A stretch of DNA of 64,000 nt from Curvularia sp. ZM96. Taxonomy: Eukaryota; Ascomycota; Dothideomycetes; Pleosporales; Pleosporaceae. Both the position numbers and the translations under genes were made by a program. Positions within the stretch are counted from its first letter, which is position 1. Every line of letters starts with the position of its first letter. The stretch spans positions 1,860,001 through 1,924,000 of the forward strand of contig JAJGBQ010000001.1 of the NCBI GenBank assembly GCA_022457065.1, read 5' to 3'. Positions 11,988 to 23,598 of the stretch are shown in pieces. The notes beneath the pieces are model-generated. The model did not search any database. It was not told where the DNA came from and saw only the letters and a list, made by a program, of their open reading frames with translations.

Positions 11988-12526
11988 GATTGTGGTATTG
12001 GAAAGGAAAGTGCTTTGAATCTTTTGAGCGAAATCATGTTCGGATTGTTTTGGCCAGTGTATCTACTGGCATGGATAATACCTTTGGCAAATGCAATTAA
12101 AACTTTTTGATCCTTTGTTTGGGACCTAACCATGTAACATGAAGTACTAATAACAAGTACCTTACTACCGTATTGGTCAGTGCGATGCCAGAACGCGGGG
12201 AGCACTATACATGGCTTGGCAGCTGAACTGCCACAACGCCCATGCCGCAGACACCTTCCTGGTGTAGTCCGCAATGCGACCAAACCGACAAAATTGATTT
12301 CGGATTTGTACACAACGTATACTCGAATTATGCTAAGGGAACATTGGGTAACAATGCCCAGGAGCAATACCAAACTTGCGAGCCTAGAACCGACAGTAAA
12401 ATGGAACTTACGGTGCCATGTAGTGTATATGAATGTAGAAGCCTCATACATGAAGAAGAGCACCCACCACAGCTCAAAGGTCATTCTCACGCATCCTCTT
12501 TGCAATAAAGACTATCAGCGCCCAAG
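11988..12526. other. intergenic region between oxidoreductase and secreted protein
   Basis: A 193-codon open frame lies on the minus strand across the oxidoreductase 3' end and this gap, but it lacks any domain or coding signature. Nothing else was seen. Confidence 0.5.
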
Positions 12527-12883
12527 ATGAAGTCCAGTTCCGCAATCCTTCTTCTCCTTCCCCTTGCTGCAACTGCATCACCTCTCAGCAGCCGGAACCC
12601 CACCGCTGAAGTCGTCTCCGACCTTCTCCCGAGAGCTGACAACTGGTGCTGGCTTAACTCTGATGCCCTGAAAAACGATCCCCAGGGTTGTGACACCACG
12701 CCCTTCAGTGGTACTCGCAAGCGAGGTGTTACGGGTGGCGACCGTTTCGGAGTACGCTGCACTGCTCGCGGCAAAGCATTCGGACCCAATGGTTACAAGA
12801 AGTGGGACTTTGTTCCAGGATGGGGATGTTGGATCTGGGCCGGGTGGACGCAGGAGGGATGCGAGAGTAAATTTGAAATCTGA
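12527..12883 (+). CDS. small secreted cysteine-containing protein (effector-like candidate)
   Basis: A 118-aa protein with a clear signal peptide (MKSSSAILLLLPLAATA, cleavage near residue 17-18). The mature part has five cysteines, is rich in Trp and Gly near the C-terminus (WGCWIWAGW), and has basic sites (LLPR at about residues 33-36, RKR near 65-67) that could be processed by a Kex2-type protease. It has no recognised domain. Small size, secretion and cysteine content match the usual profile of fungal effector candidates, but that is only a profile. A longer frame overlapping on the plus strand is out of phase. The gene is unspliced. Confidence 0.7.
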   Translation: MKSSSAILLLLPLAATASPLSSRNPTAEVVSDLLPRADNWCWLNSDALKNDPQGCDTTPFSGTRKRGVTGGDRFGVRCTARGKAFGPNGYKKWDFVPGWGCWIWAGWTQEGCESKFEI

Positions 12884-13398
12884 CACGAAATGGGACTTTG
12901 CTAATCATGGACAGGTGGTCTTCCCTATTACGACGATTACAAGAAGTGTCTCTAAGAGAGTTCAAGTCAGGAGAGTTGTGGAATACAGTGATACAACAAG
13001 ACAGTCACTGTTTGTGAAGCGGCTTTGTGGTCTTGGTATCGACGCAACAGGGGTCTCGTAATTAAACTATTGTTAGCGTAGGAGTGCTGCTTCCGAATCT
13101 CGCTTGTGGGTATTGTTTAGTACAGCATCCTTCCAGTGGTCGGGTTTTCGAATGCTGCCTGTCTATTGTTCTGTCCAGACAATCTCAATTCTCCTTCCAG
13201 TAAAACAAAGTTTTGCCCACAGCCTGTATCGTCATGACCATCCTCCACCCAGCCATTATCACGAGGATCTGTAAAACTTGAAATCGTTGCAGTGACTGTA
13301 GAGCAAAGCCAAAGATCGGCAGAGTACGGCATGACGTTAGCCTTGGCGCAACAAAAAGTTCGGAAGCTTTCCGAAATTCACGATGTCAAACTTTCAAC
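12884..13398. other. intergenic region, nothing distinct
   Basis: Tail of the secreted-protein gene and promoter of the hydrolase gene. No supported coding frame or repeat. Confidence 0.5.
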
Positions 13399-14454
13399 AT
13401 GCGCTCCATAGCGAAAAGCACACAACCTCTTTTCGCAGCGATTACCTCTCCAAAGCACACCAGTCGCGCCCGTGTGTTCAACGCGGCGCCTCAACCATCA
13501 TGGACGCGCTCGTTCCATGCTTCTGCGAACCTGAGGGTCGTTGACCTTGCATATCGGCTCCACGATGACTCGGGCAAAGCCACAGGAGACCCAATCGTGA
13601 TTATACACGGCTTGTTTGGAAGCAAGAGGAACAACCAAAGCGTTGGAAAGTACGGACAAGCCATGCGACGTTTTTCCTTGTATCTCAACTAACATGCTGC
13701 CTTCAGTGCCTTCGCGCGCATTCTCAAACGGCCTGTCTACGCCATAGACACGAGAAACCATGGCGACTCACCCCACGACAGCGTACATACCTACACTGCG
13801 CTTGCTGAAGATGTGGAGGCCTTTCTCAACAAGCATAACCTGAAGAATTCGACACTCATTGGGCACTCCATGGGCGCAAAAGTCATCATGGCCATGGCCC
13901 TTCGTAACCCAGACTGCTGCGCCAACATAATCCCCGTCGACAACGCTCCTGTGGACGCCGCGTTGTCCAGCGATTTCCCCAAGTATGCCGAAGGCATGCA
14001 ACACGTCGAGAAATCTCAGCCTAAGAGCCAAAAGGAAGCTGACCAACTGATGCAACCGTACGCAGCCGACCTAGCCGTCCGCCAATTCCTCCTCTCGAAC
14101 CTCGTTCGCGGTGCGCCGGGAGAACCTCTTAAGTTCCGCATCCCAGTCAAGATCCTCACAAAGGCGTTGAATAACATGGCCGACTTTCCGTTTACCAACC
14201 CCGATGAAGTGTCCTTCAAGAAGCGCGCGTTGTTCATCCGTGGAACGAAGAGCCACTATGTGAGCGATGAAACACTTCCGATCATCGGTCGTTTTTTCCC
14301 TAGGTTCGAGCTTGTAGATATCGATGCCGGGCACTGGGTTATTAGCGAAAAGCCTGAGGAGTTTATCAAGGGTATGTTAAAACGAATTCACTTGGTGGGG
14401 TACTCATGCTAACATCACGCAGCGGTTGTGGAGTTTCTGGAGGAGAAACAGTAG
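13399..14454 (+). CDS. mitochondrial-type alpha/beta hydrolase (ABHD11/IMO32-like)
   Basis: Three exons (13399-13649, 13707-14371, 14423-14454) with introns of 57 and 51 nt join in frame. The N-terminus (MRSIAKSTQPLFAAITSPKH) is basic and Ser/Thr-rich, consistent with mitochondrial targeting. The fold markers are IIHGLFGSKRN (oxyanion region), RPVYAIDTRNHGDSPH, the nucleophile elbow GHSMGA and a late DAGHW carrying the catalytic His. This matches ABHD11 in animals and yeast Imo32, mitochondrial hydrolases of uncertain substrate. Product about 315 aa, the usual size. It converges on SARAF with a gap of about 350 bp that holds only the 3' flanks. Confidence 0.9.
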
Positions 14455-14803
14455 ATACCCGTACTAGAGTCGTCTCAGAGAGGTTTCCAATTGAATAGAT
14501 TTATAGATCGTTTGATTCATTTCTCTATGCTATTATGTTCTACACTATTTCTCATGTCCTTGAATTGGGCCGGTACAATCACTGTCGACACATTTCTCGC
14601 TTTCTGCTAAGTCTTTGTATGAGAGTGTGGATGGGTAACTATCCTGGCTTCATCCAATATATGACAGAACACTACTCACGCAACAGATTCTACACCACAC
14701 TCCACTATTCTTCGACAGCACAAAAGTAACAGTAATATAAAAGGGGGTATCATTCTTATGCCAACTGAGAAAAGCCTAGACTTCGTCACTCACTCACGTC
14801 TTG
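14455..14803. other. convergent 3' flanks, nothing seen
   Basis: Short gap between two convergent genes; only 3' untranslated sequence is expected and no feature was noticed. Confidence 0.5.
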
Positions 14804-15826
14804 CTACCTCCTTGAGGTGCCTCCAAAACCTGTACTCTCGTGTCTGGTGCTGGAGAAGCTATCTCCTGAAGAGCTCCTCGAGCTACCCTCACCACCATTG
14901 TTCCAACGACTGCTACTTCCACTTCCGCTACCGGCGCCCCATCCACCAGTCTGGTTGCTCCTACTGCCACGATTGGCGAATTGCCCAGCAGCCCAGCCAG
15001 CGGCAGCACCACCCGCAGCCCCGGACCAAAATCCTGGTCTCCAGCCTTGAGTCGTGCCATACCCAGACTTCCTGGGATCATTCGGGTAGTATGGTGGTGG
15101 TGGGTCATTGTTGTCGTCGTTGAAGCCGCCTCCCCATCCTCCTCCGCCACCCCCTCCACCCCAACCAGGTCGATTTCCACCTGCAAACCCGCCGTTCTGG
15201 GCTTCCGCGCGATTTCTCAAAGCTGAATAAATCATCCATAGCACCACGCCACCAAACAGCATCCAGAACAAGGCTCCAGCAATCTTCTCGCCCATAGTTT
15301 TCGGACCATCAGGTCGGTCTTCGTCATCGCCGCCCGACCACCCTCCTCTTCCCTTGCCATATCTCTCCCGCCCTTTGTCTGTCAAAATGAGACGGTATTC
15401 AACGCCACAACTGCCTTTCAGGATGTACGGGTCCTCGGGGTAATCATATCCCTCACAAATGACATCTGTAGAGCCGAGCTTGAATTCTTCTGGCAACGAC
15501 GCCGTGCACGTCCATTGGATTGAGTTTTCGTCGTAATCGGAGCCGCTGTTCTTGCAGCGCATAACTTCGGGCTCATACAGGCCGCGAGCGGAGCCGCCGA
15601 TGCATTTGAGCTGTACAGATTATGTCAGTACCCAGTGTTTCTGAATGGCGGGGTAAGCTGGAGTAGTGCGTACCTGGGGGATTGGATCGACGCGTCTCGC
15701 AGATGTCAGCTTCCCTTTGCGCAGGGTTAGGCTTTGGATGTTTGACAGCTTCACTTTGTCTGAGCGGAGTGCGTCTGCGCCACTGGCGGCCAGCAGCGCT
15801 GGATACAGGAAGCGCGAGACGTGCAT
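14804..15826 (-). CDS. SARAF: SARAF-like store-operated calcium entry regulator (TMEM66 family)
   Basis: Two exons on the minus strand: 15826-15674 (51 codons) and 15610-14804, separated by a 63-nt GTACGC...CAG intron in phase 0. The N-terminus is a signal peptide (MHVSRFLYPALLAASGADA). The luminal part has the SARAF-type cysteine framework with CKNSGSDYDEN and CEGYDYPEDPYILKGSCGVEY, then a single membrane helix (IAGALFWMLFGGVVLWMIYS). The cytosolic tail is very Gly/Asn/Ser/Pro-rich, with a run of glycines. In animals SARAF sits in the ER membrane and limits STIM-dependent calcium entry; the fungal role is not established. About 319 aa. It is divergent from PBN1 across 306 bp. Confidence 0.85.
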
Positions 15827-16132
15827 GTTGTTCGCGGTAATGAGTAACAAGGCCTCAGCATCCAACAGGCAGATAAGAATACTGTATGAACTCCCCAGGG
15901 GGTGGCGACAACAAGTAAAAGGACACGGTAAGTAGGAAGAATGCCTTGCGCCTGTCAAGTCTAGAAACCTGGGGAGTGGCGCCGCCAACGAATGACGATG
16001 ACGCAACCCGTGGCACACGCCAGGGTCCATCCCGCGCTAACGCTCGATACAGACTAGCCTCATCCTCCACTCCCATGACACCGCGAACACCACGCGTAGA
16101 CGGGCTATCAGCCATTTCCACTCAAACACACC
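15827..16132. promoter_or_regulatory. shared divergent promoter region of SARAF and PBN1
   Basis: A 306-bp gap between two head-to-head start codons, so both promoters must lie here or overlap. No TATA box stands out. Confidence 0.4.
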
Positions 16133-17926
16133 ATGAAACAACGAATCACATACATAGTCCAGAACCCCGATGCCTTCTCCCCGGAGCAACTTGACGTCTG
16201 GAGAGATGTATTTGCCGTGAAAGATGTTGAGGCCGCAAAGGAACACCGTATCACACTGGGATTAGATGAGCTACCAGATGAAGTACGTTTGTCCAAATCC
16301 CCCCATTTGCAACATCGACACGTATGGAGAACGGAAAAGGATTCTTCATGCTGACCAAATTTAGCTCAACAAATTCTTCTCTCAATACCATGAAATGCAT
16401 TTGAGATGGCAATCGCCAAAAGCATACATTGCTACTCCGCCATTTACATCACGTGTTTCACCTGGTCTGCATGCTTTCTTCACGCCGCTGGACAGGACGG
16501 CCGACGATACATTCTGCGACGCTCTGCATGATATGATCTCTCCGGACCTGAAATGTGTCTCTGCGAAGGAGAGTGCGACGTCGCCGGGTGTGCTGTCTGA
16601 GCGTTTTGCTATGTCAGCTTCCAAGCAGTTTTACGCCTACTTGGGGGAAGCAGAGTCGCGGAGGGGGATTTTGAAGCGGTTGGTGTGTGGGGAGAAGGCT
16701 AGCGCGCAATGTGTGGGTTTGTTGGACGAGATTGTCAAGGCGAAGTATGTTGATGTGGATTACGACACCATTTCACGCGCAGTGGTAGTAACAGCGGGCT
16801 GGCCGCATGCACCTGAAGATGAGAAGAGTTGGAATGAAGAAATCAGGTTGCCGAAGAAAGATGCCACCGTCGAGATAGGGGTGCTGACTCTAGAGGGAAA
16901 CACGGATCCTGAGGACATTCAGTTTGGTGGTTTCTTGACTGTCTTGGGGCAAGATGAGCGACCTAGTACGTCTTCTCTCTTTGACACTAAACCAGTCTCT
17001 TCCTCTGCTCAATCGAAATTCTTTTACGAATAGAGAAGCTAACTCAATGGGCAGAACCTACGCGTTTTCAGACCCCAACGCGGCACTATCCTCACGTCGA
17101 AGCCTCCAACAACCCCAACCTGAGACCAAAACTCCACCCTCTAACCTATAGCACCAGCTTCAATCAGCCTACAGGCCTCCATCCGACCCTAACTCTCACC
17201 TTCCCTGCTCAAAACCTCACTCCGCCTGCGACCGGCTGCAAACTACACGCATACCTCACACTCCCCTCGTACCTCTTCATCGATCAGTACCAATTCAACG
17301 ATAAGCTCTTCTTGCAATCCAAGAACCTCAAGCGTCTGCGAGCTCTTTCGGGAGCTACTGATCTCGAAGCCCCAGACTGGGCCGTCCCGCAGTGGGGCTC
17401 TGCCGCGCTCTTCGAGCTCGACGTGCCCAAGCCCGAGAAGATCGAGTACCCGGAGGTGGACGTGGGCGCCGGAGAGAACGTCTGGGAAGGTTTACCTACG
17501 CATAAGGAGATTGGCAAGGGAGACTGGAACGTGAGTATTCCGCTGCACCTACGGTACATGGGTGCTGCACCACGTACGCACACGAGCTTGCCGGTGCCAT
17601 GGCCCGTGGCGTTCTGGGCGTGCAGAGCAGAGTCTGGGGCGCAGCATCCATCGAATCCGTTTGACCGGGTGCACTTGGGGTATGAGGGCTTATTTGGGCC
17701 CAAGACGCGGTTCATGACGGTACAGCCTGAGATCAAGGGGAAGCAGGAGTTGGTTGAATGGGTCAAGGTGCCTGTGCTGGACACGAGACAAGCGGGATGG
17801 GTTGGGCCGGGGACGATGGGAGTGGTGTTTGTCGCATTTCTAGGACTATGCTGGGTGCTCTTTGGGGGTAGCGCGAAGAAAGCAGGAGAAGGGAAGAAGG
17901 ATAGCCAAAGGAAGAAAATGCAGTAG
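16133..17926 (+). CDS. PBN1: PBN1, GPI-mannosyltransferase I regulatory subunit (PIG-X family)
   Basis: Three exons (16133-16282, 16365-16965, 17034-17926) join in phases 0 and 1 to give about 548 aa. The opening MKQRITYIVQNPDAFSPEQL and the DAAKEHR-type segment just after it are typical of filamentous-fungal Pbn1. The C-terminus has one membrane helix (GTMGVVFVAFLGLCWVLFGG) followed by a short lysine-rich tail, as in this ER type I membrane protein. Pbn1/PIG-X stabilises the Gpi14/PIG-M mannosyltransferase that adds the first mannose to GPI anchors, and yeast Pbn1 also affects ER protein processing. All introns have canonical ends. The family call rests on overall layout and the N-terminal block. 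Confidence 0.85.
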
Positions 17927-18157
17927 ACACGAGGAGCATATACACGTCATATCGAACGGCTTGACAAGGTCTGGATGGTGTTGGAGCTTCATTTGCTCTC
18001 TCGCTGTCATGCAGCGCTAGTCGTTTGGGTATCTTTCCGCTACTTATACATCCTTCCTCCAATATCTACATCCCATGCGCATGGTCCTGTTAACGCTAAT
18101 TTTGCATTTTTGGGGCTCTCGAACTGTTCTCGCTTTTGGTTTACAGATCTACCAGGT

Positions 18158-19375
18158 CTAGACAACCGTCACCGGTGCGTCGACGGGGATGCTCGGAATA
18201 ATTGGCACCGGGTTACCTGGGAAGATGGGGTGGAGCGCATATACTGGACCCGAGCTGTCTTCGCCATCAAACAGCATCAAGTTCTGGATTGGCTGCTCGC
18301 GCTGGCCCAGCACGTTGATAACGTCCTGTGCTAGCTGGCCTCCCAAGAAAGCCGTGACGGGTGCTAGCTCACTGCCCAGATTCTGGAGGAAGCTTCTCAG
18401 AACATCTGCCTTAAGCGATTCGATTGGAAGAAGGAGTTCGTTGTGCTTGACATTGGCAATGGTGGTGAAGAGCTGGAGGTCCTGTGGCGTATGGGACGGA
18501 TAGATTCCATGGCCATTTCGCTGGTACTCCCACAGCGCACGCACACAGGTCAGCAGGGGGTGCACCCTCTTCAGCCTCCTTGGATTGTTTGCAATGTCGC
18601 TGGGCAGCGGCGAATCCTTGGCCAGCATGAGCGGGCTGTAGAGCTCCTGCTTGGTGACGAGCTCGACTACCTTTCCGTTCTCGCGCTTGACCTGGACGTC
18701 CTTGACGCGCCTGGTTGTAGTCTCGGGCCCGAGCTGGGTGTCGCGGTTGCTCTTTTCGCGCTCAATAACGAAGTTGTGTTCGACGAGGTCGGCGAAGATG
18801 TAGCCGTACATGCCGTGCGAGGCGCCTGCGTAGAAGGGCTTCTTTGCGATGCGCGCGCCAGCATTGACGGTAGATGTGGAGAGGAAGTCCATATCGGTGG
18901 CTATGATGACGTCGTAGGCGGCATAGAAGCCGGGGTCTTGCTCCAGTCGAATGTCGGTGGTGATGGTCTTGACGGCGACGCGCGGGTTGAGTTTCTCGAC
19001 CTGGGGCTTTGCTGCCTCTGCGCGGTTCTTGCCGACGTCGGCGTCGCTGACGAAGAAGGACGCGCCTAGGTCCTCTTCTGTGACATTTTCGTGGTCGGCG
19101 AGGGTGATGGAGCCTATGCCGGCGAGGACGAGGTTCTTTGCGATTTCGTTGGCCAGGGCCTTGATGGAGACAAGCAGGATGTTGGCTGTGCGAATCTTTT
19201 GCTGAGCCTGGACGCCCCAGAGGCGGATCTGGCGGTCGTAGAGGGCGATTTCGTCGGCAGAGATGCTGTTGGCTTCAGCGATAGCAGCCACGGTCGCCCC
19301 AGCCGCGTCCTCTGCAGTGGGTGCGCCATTGGTTATGGACGGAGGTATCGCAGCGGGCTCTGTGATGTCAGTCAT
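18158..19375 (-). CDS. AOS1: SUMO-activating enzyme subunit 1 (AOS1)
   Basis: A single minus-strand exon; the chosen start at 19375 (MTDITEPAAIPPS) gives 405 aa. The frame stays open upstream to 20185 but that extension is Arg/Gly-rich and unlike the family. The ThiF/E1 fold begins with EIALYDRQIRLWGVQAQQKI, then ANILLVSIKALANEIAKNL (nucleotide-binding element), GIGSITLADHENVTEEDLGA and ADVGKNRAEAA. Like other Aos1 proteins it has no catalytic-cysteine domain or ubiquitin-like fold; those belong to its partner Uba2. The heterodimer activates SUMO with ATP in the nucleus. It is divergent from the 589-aa gene at 19839. Confidence 0.92.
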   Translation of the reverse strand: MTDITEPAAIPPSITNGAPTAEDAAGATVAAIAEANSISADEIALYDRQIRLWGVQAQQKIRTANILLVSIKALANEIAKNLVLAGIGSITLADHENVTEEDLGASFFVSDADVGKNRAEAAKPQVEKLNPRVAVKTITTDIRLEQDPGFYAAYDVIIATDMDFLSTSTVNAGARIAKKPFYAGASHGMYGYIFADLVEHNFVIEREKSNRDTQLGPETTTRRVKDVQVKRENGKVVELVTKQELYSPLMLAKDSPLPSDIANNPRRLKRVHPLLTCVRALWEYQRNGHGIYPSHTPQDLQLFTTIANVKHNELLLPIESLKADVLRSFLQNLGSELAPVTAFLGGQLAQDVINVLGQREQPIQNLMLFDGEDSSGPVYALHPIFPGNPVPIIPSIPVDAPVTVV

Positions 19376-19838
19376 GGTGTCGACGCGTGGAGAGGCAAAT
19401 ATGGCGGAGAGGCAGACGGTCGTGCCGCGTACGGGTGGAGGAGCGCGGCGCGTGTGAGGGAGAAGGTGAAGAGAGCAATTGTGCGGGTGAGAGAGTTTGT
19501 GCAAGTGACGATGATGGCATTCACTTGGCCCGTTTGGTAGCTCATCTACTATCCAAGAATGGAATGCGGCTCTGCCGGGGCGTGGGCCAGTGATAGCGCG
19601 ACGTGCGCCCCCACCCCGCGACTGACGACAGCACGGGACAAGCCTCCACCTCAGCCACATCGCATCCTCGACACCCCAGACCTTGACCCTATCGCCCTTG
19701 ACTCGCCCTCGGCTCGCCCTCAACCTCGCCCACACGCCCGCCATAACCCAAATTGCTCCTCTCCACGCTGTCCTGACGTTCTTGGCCATCGTCCGCACGC
19801 TCGACCGGCCCCCATGCGACACGGCACCGACGTCACCA
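19376..19838. promoter_or_regulatory. divergent intergenic region (AOS1 / 589-aa protein)
   Basis: Head-to-head gap of about 460 bp, C-rich on the plus strand. No specific element could be assigned. Confidence 0.35.
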
Positions 19839-21714
19839 ATGCCTAGACCACCCTCCTCCCCATCGCCTCCTCCCGCGGCCTTCCCCTTCACCACCGGCAG
19901 CTTTGACTTTCCCCATGCCTCGACGTCCCCGCCGACTGCTGCCCGTGCTGCCGGCTCAGCGGCCTCGAGGAACGGTCTGCGCCCCGTAGCCGGCCAGCGC
20001 CAGGGCTCTACACAGGACGAGGCGCCATCGGCATCGCGAGAGCCAGCCAGGCGTGCGCGCGCTCGTACCTCGACTAGAAGAGGCCAGCTGCACCGTATTT
20101 TTGGACCTCCACGTGAAAGCACAGTTGTTCCCGATAACTTATCGCGGCGGCCTCCCACCGCGAATCCCAGCCGTCCCCGTGCCACCCCTAGCGAACGCTA
20201 CCTCCGCCGTTCACAAGCCCGCATACGCGAACAGCGCTCGGCGGCCATGGACCTGTCGAATGACATGCTAGACTCTCTGAGTGATGTGCCCATCAACAAC
20301 CCCTTTGCTGCCAATGCAAATATCGGTAACCACACCCGGCCCCGGAGCCCCGTTGTACAAGTCAACACAGAGCGCACCCACAAGCGCAGGAAGCTCCAGC
20401 ACGACACGAGCAGCGCCACCGAGTACATGTGCTTCAAGTACGGCCACAAGGGCCAGGTGGTGCAGGGCCGCCTGCGCATGGAGATTGTGAGCTGCGACGG
20501 CGGCGAGCACCGTAGAGACAACCCGCCCGGCCTGTACAAGGTCCAGAACGTGTTGAGAAACGACAAGAGTGTCTACTGCAGCGAGAGCTCGCAGTGCAAC
20601 CTCCTGCTCAAGCACATTGGCGAAGCCCCTTTTGCCCTGGAGAAGGTCGTCATCCGAGCACCGGACCGTGGATTTACGGCTCCGTATGTGTCTCCTATTG
20701 GTCGTCTGATCCCGCAGCTAACCTCGTACCAGTGTCCAAGAAGGTCTTGTTTTCGTGTCCATGTCTGCCGATGAACTCTTGTCCCGAACCTCTGCCTATA
20801 ATCTGCACTATGAACCTCGCTCTCCGCTCATGTCCCCCACACCCAGCCTGCCCAATGAGAACAACGAGCAGATATCTCTGAGAGAAGCTCTCGAAGACCC
20901 GTCCGTGTGGCAGTACTCTCGCCAAGGCACTCAAGAAGAAATGGAAGAACGCATCGAGAACCTCCGTCTTCGCAGTGAACGGCTGAATGCCGAATCTGCA
21001 ACCTTGATGTCATCTTTGCGCTCCGACTCGGACCGTCGACGGGTACTGCGTCAGATGGTAGAGCATGAAGACGAGGCCGACGCCGACAATTGTGACCATG
21101 TAGCAGACGACCCTTACATTGGTGCTGCTGGCATTTCTGCGCCTACCCCGCCGCCCTTTACCGTCACTACAGCTGCTAGTGAAGATGACGACTCGGACTC
21201 TAACGAAGAAATGCCCAGCGCCGCCATAATGGCAGACCGTCTGCGAAGGGAGAGCCGTTGGCATCCAGACAGCGAAGACGATGACGATGACGAGACGGTA
21301 CCGCGCTTGGCATCTCTTCAACGGGCTGTACCGCTAGAATACAGTCCGTATGGCGAATGGCGAGAGCGGAGAGAACGATATTTAGAGCCCATTCGTGCAT
21401 CGCGCATCACTACGCCTAGCCGCATTGAGCCCTCTGAACGTACGCCGGACACGGAGCCAATCATCGCGCCCCATGCACGCTTCTTCATCGCCAAGAACAA
21501 GAACAAGATCACCATCAAGTTCCACCCAGCAATGTAAGTTCATGATACACGTACTCAAACGGCCCTCCTATACTGACTTTATCTGTACAGCTCGGGAAGA
21601 TATGTCCTGCTCAAGTTCTGGAGTCCAAAGCGTGATGGCAACATCGATATTGAAAGCGTCCAATTCTACGGCTACTCGGGCCCTCGCTATTTCCCTGCTG
21701 TTCAACCACGCTAA
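19839..21714 (+). CDS. conserved-looking fungal protein of unknown function, 589 aa
   Basis: Not recognised. Three exons (19839-20683, 20733-21533, 21591-21714) join in phase 2 both times. The first about 190 residues are Pro/Ser/Arg-rich and probably disordered. A compact folded part follows with EYMCFKYGHKGQVVQGRLRM, VSCDGGEHRRDNPPGLYKV and a hydrophobic strand series ending in EGLVFVSMSADELL. A long acidic, low-complexity middle (runs of Asp/Glu) leads to a short C-terminal folded end with ISGRYVLLKFWSPKRDGNID and the FYGYSGPRYFPAV tail. Two beta-rich blocks split by a disordered insert could form one beta-sandwich, possibly of discoidin-like type; this is inference only. Basic KRRK near residue 190 could be a nuclear signal. 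Starts further upstream in the frame are less likely. Confidence 0.75.
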
Positions 21715-23598
21715 ACGACAGGATTCTTGTAATCTGCGACGCGGCTGGCCATGGCCTTTTGAGATTCATATTTGCCCTCACGACTGGACGATCATGTTGG
21801 TCAAGGGAGAGGTGTGTGCCATTTTTTGAGGAGCTGGACATGACACATGTATGGACCGGTCTGTGTCTGCAGCCGTGTATGAAATGATACCCAAATACAG
21901 CGCACGACTGTATGAATAAGGAGGAGTGACTTGATGGGACGATTTTTGTTATGATTGTCAAGTTACAGATGTAGGCAGTCTCAACTAGCATCTGACCCAA
22001 AGTCTAGGCCATTTCTATGTGATACAAGGACACAGACTACGTTCTTAGTACAGTGGTTGAAGCGCGTCATACATAGTATGTCACTCACTTCCGACAGAAC
22101 GATGACGAGGAATACCCAAACGCAGGATCGAATAGCAGTGGCGACGAAGAAGAAGAAGTAGTAGTAGTAGTAGTAGACAAGACTGCATCGGCCAGTGCGC
22201 ATCTATATACGGACTTGGACTGACGTATGTCTAATATACACGGCTCCGACGGCATGTCTGATTTGGCGCTACGCTGCTAGCCTAGCCGCAACCACGCCAC
22301 GCCTGCGCCACTTATATTGGCTTGTTTCCCGAATAGGGCCGAAGCCTTGTTCATCTCCACGATGTTTGTAACTACGCAACAGATGTCACAATCGCCCAGA
22401 TTTCCAGAATACCGCCCTGTTGTTGCTGCTTGGGAAGAGCGCTCTGTCATGAGATAATTCTGACGGGGCTGTGGCGTTGGTAGCCAGCCGTATTGCCGTT
22501 GAGTTCTACTCAAGTCGTGGTCCGGTCCAAACTTCTTTTTCGGAAATAGCTTACCACCACCACGACGCGCGGCAGCACGTTTTAGTGAAACCCAACACGA
22601 TCCTCTGCAAGCAGCTGCCGTTAAACTCTGGGCCATCAATAGCGTGTCCTGCTTGCAGACAGGGAGTTGTTTGTTCTAGGGTACTAGCCAACACTCTGCA
22701 CCCGACCAGGTGTACCAATCCCAGACTGCATAAGCACGGTCATGTCGATGCAAATACAGGTTTAGCTACGGACCTGCCTCCACCAGCCGCGCAAGCCAGT
22801 CGGTCTGTGGCCATCCAGGCCCTTGCTGTGCATACTCGCCGCGTGCACCCTTATCCAGTCTTTGCTGACACGGAATCTCACTTCACCATGTTCGATTCTC
22901 CCGCGGCTCGTCAGAACGGGTATTGGCATCTGGTCTCTAGACGAGCTGGTAGCCGTTGAAAGCCAACTCAATTAGGCTTGCTTTTACTAGTGGTACCACT
23001 GGACAACCCATCTGTAAATAGCGCAGAGCGTGTCTCTACCCGACGGAATGCCCAAGAACTCAGACATCGGCTCGACCACTGTTTGCAACCGGCACGATGT
23101 GCGTTTTATGAATGTTGTAACGCAACTCGCCCAGGGTTCTCTCCGCAACCTTGGCCAGCAGGTCACAGCGAACAGCAAACAAGCTTTGTGGGGCCATCGC
23201 CATTGCTTGGCTGTGCGGCTGGCTTCATCCTAAGGTACGCCAGAGCCAATGACCACGCACTGCTCACTCTCCGTACCCACAACATGGTCAAAACAAGCCT
23301 CAATCAAGGCTTACGGTGCCCCTAGCTTTAGCTCAAGTGCATCTTTTACAGTGCATTGTGCAGAACCACACGTAAAGAAACATGGTGCCCCTTCACCCCG
23401 GGCCATTCCAGTCTAGGCACAGCCACACCTCTGGTCGAATAAGCTGCTGCAGCTAAACCCCGGCTGTGCATACGACTTCAAACAAGTGCAGTAGCCGGGT
23501 CCGGATACAGCGGCTCCGTCGTTTGGTACGGGATTTCTCACTGCAGTTGCCATGGGTAGGGCGAGGTTAGGGAGAAGTTGGAGGGGGTAAAAACACAC
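21715..23598. other. 1.9-kb stretch with no supported gene
   Basis: Contains the 3' flank of the 589-aa gene, a short GAA/GTA microsatellite at 22146-22177, and frames up to 162 codons (22471-22959) that lack motifs. Nothing else was recognised. Confidence 0.45.
22146..22177 (+). repeat. microsatellite (GAA)n followed by (GTA)n
   Basis: About four GAA units run directly into about seven GTA units in noncoding sequence. Confidence 0.8.

Noticed and set aside
11924..12505. 193-codon minus-strand frame
   Set aside because: Overlaps the oxidoreductase 3' end and gap; no domain, no splice partner and no coding signature.
19376..20185. In-frame upstream extension of AOS1 to 675 codons
   Set aside because: The extension is Arg/Gly/Pro-rich and unlike any E1 protein, overlaps the divergent gene's exon 1, and the family-like start MTDIT is at 19375.
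22471..22959. 162-codon frame in the gap before the tiny secreted protein
   Set aside because: No motif, no start context and no continuation by splicing.
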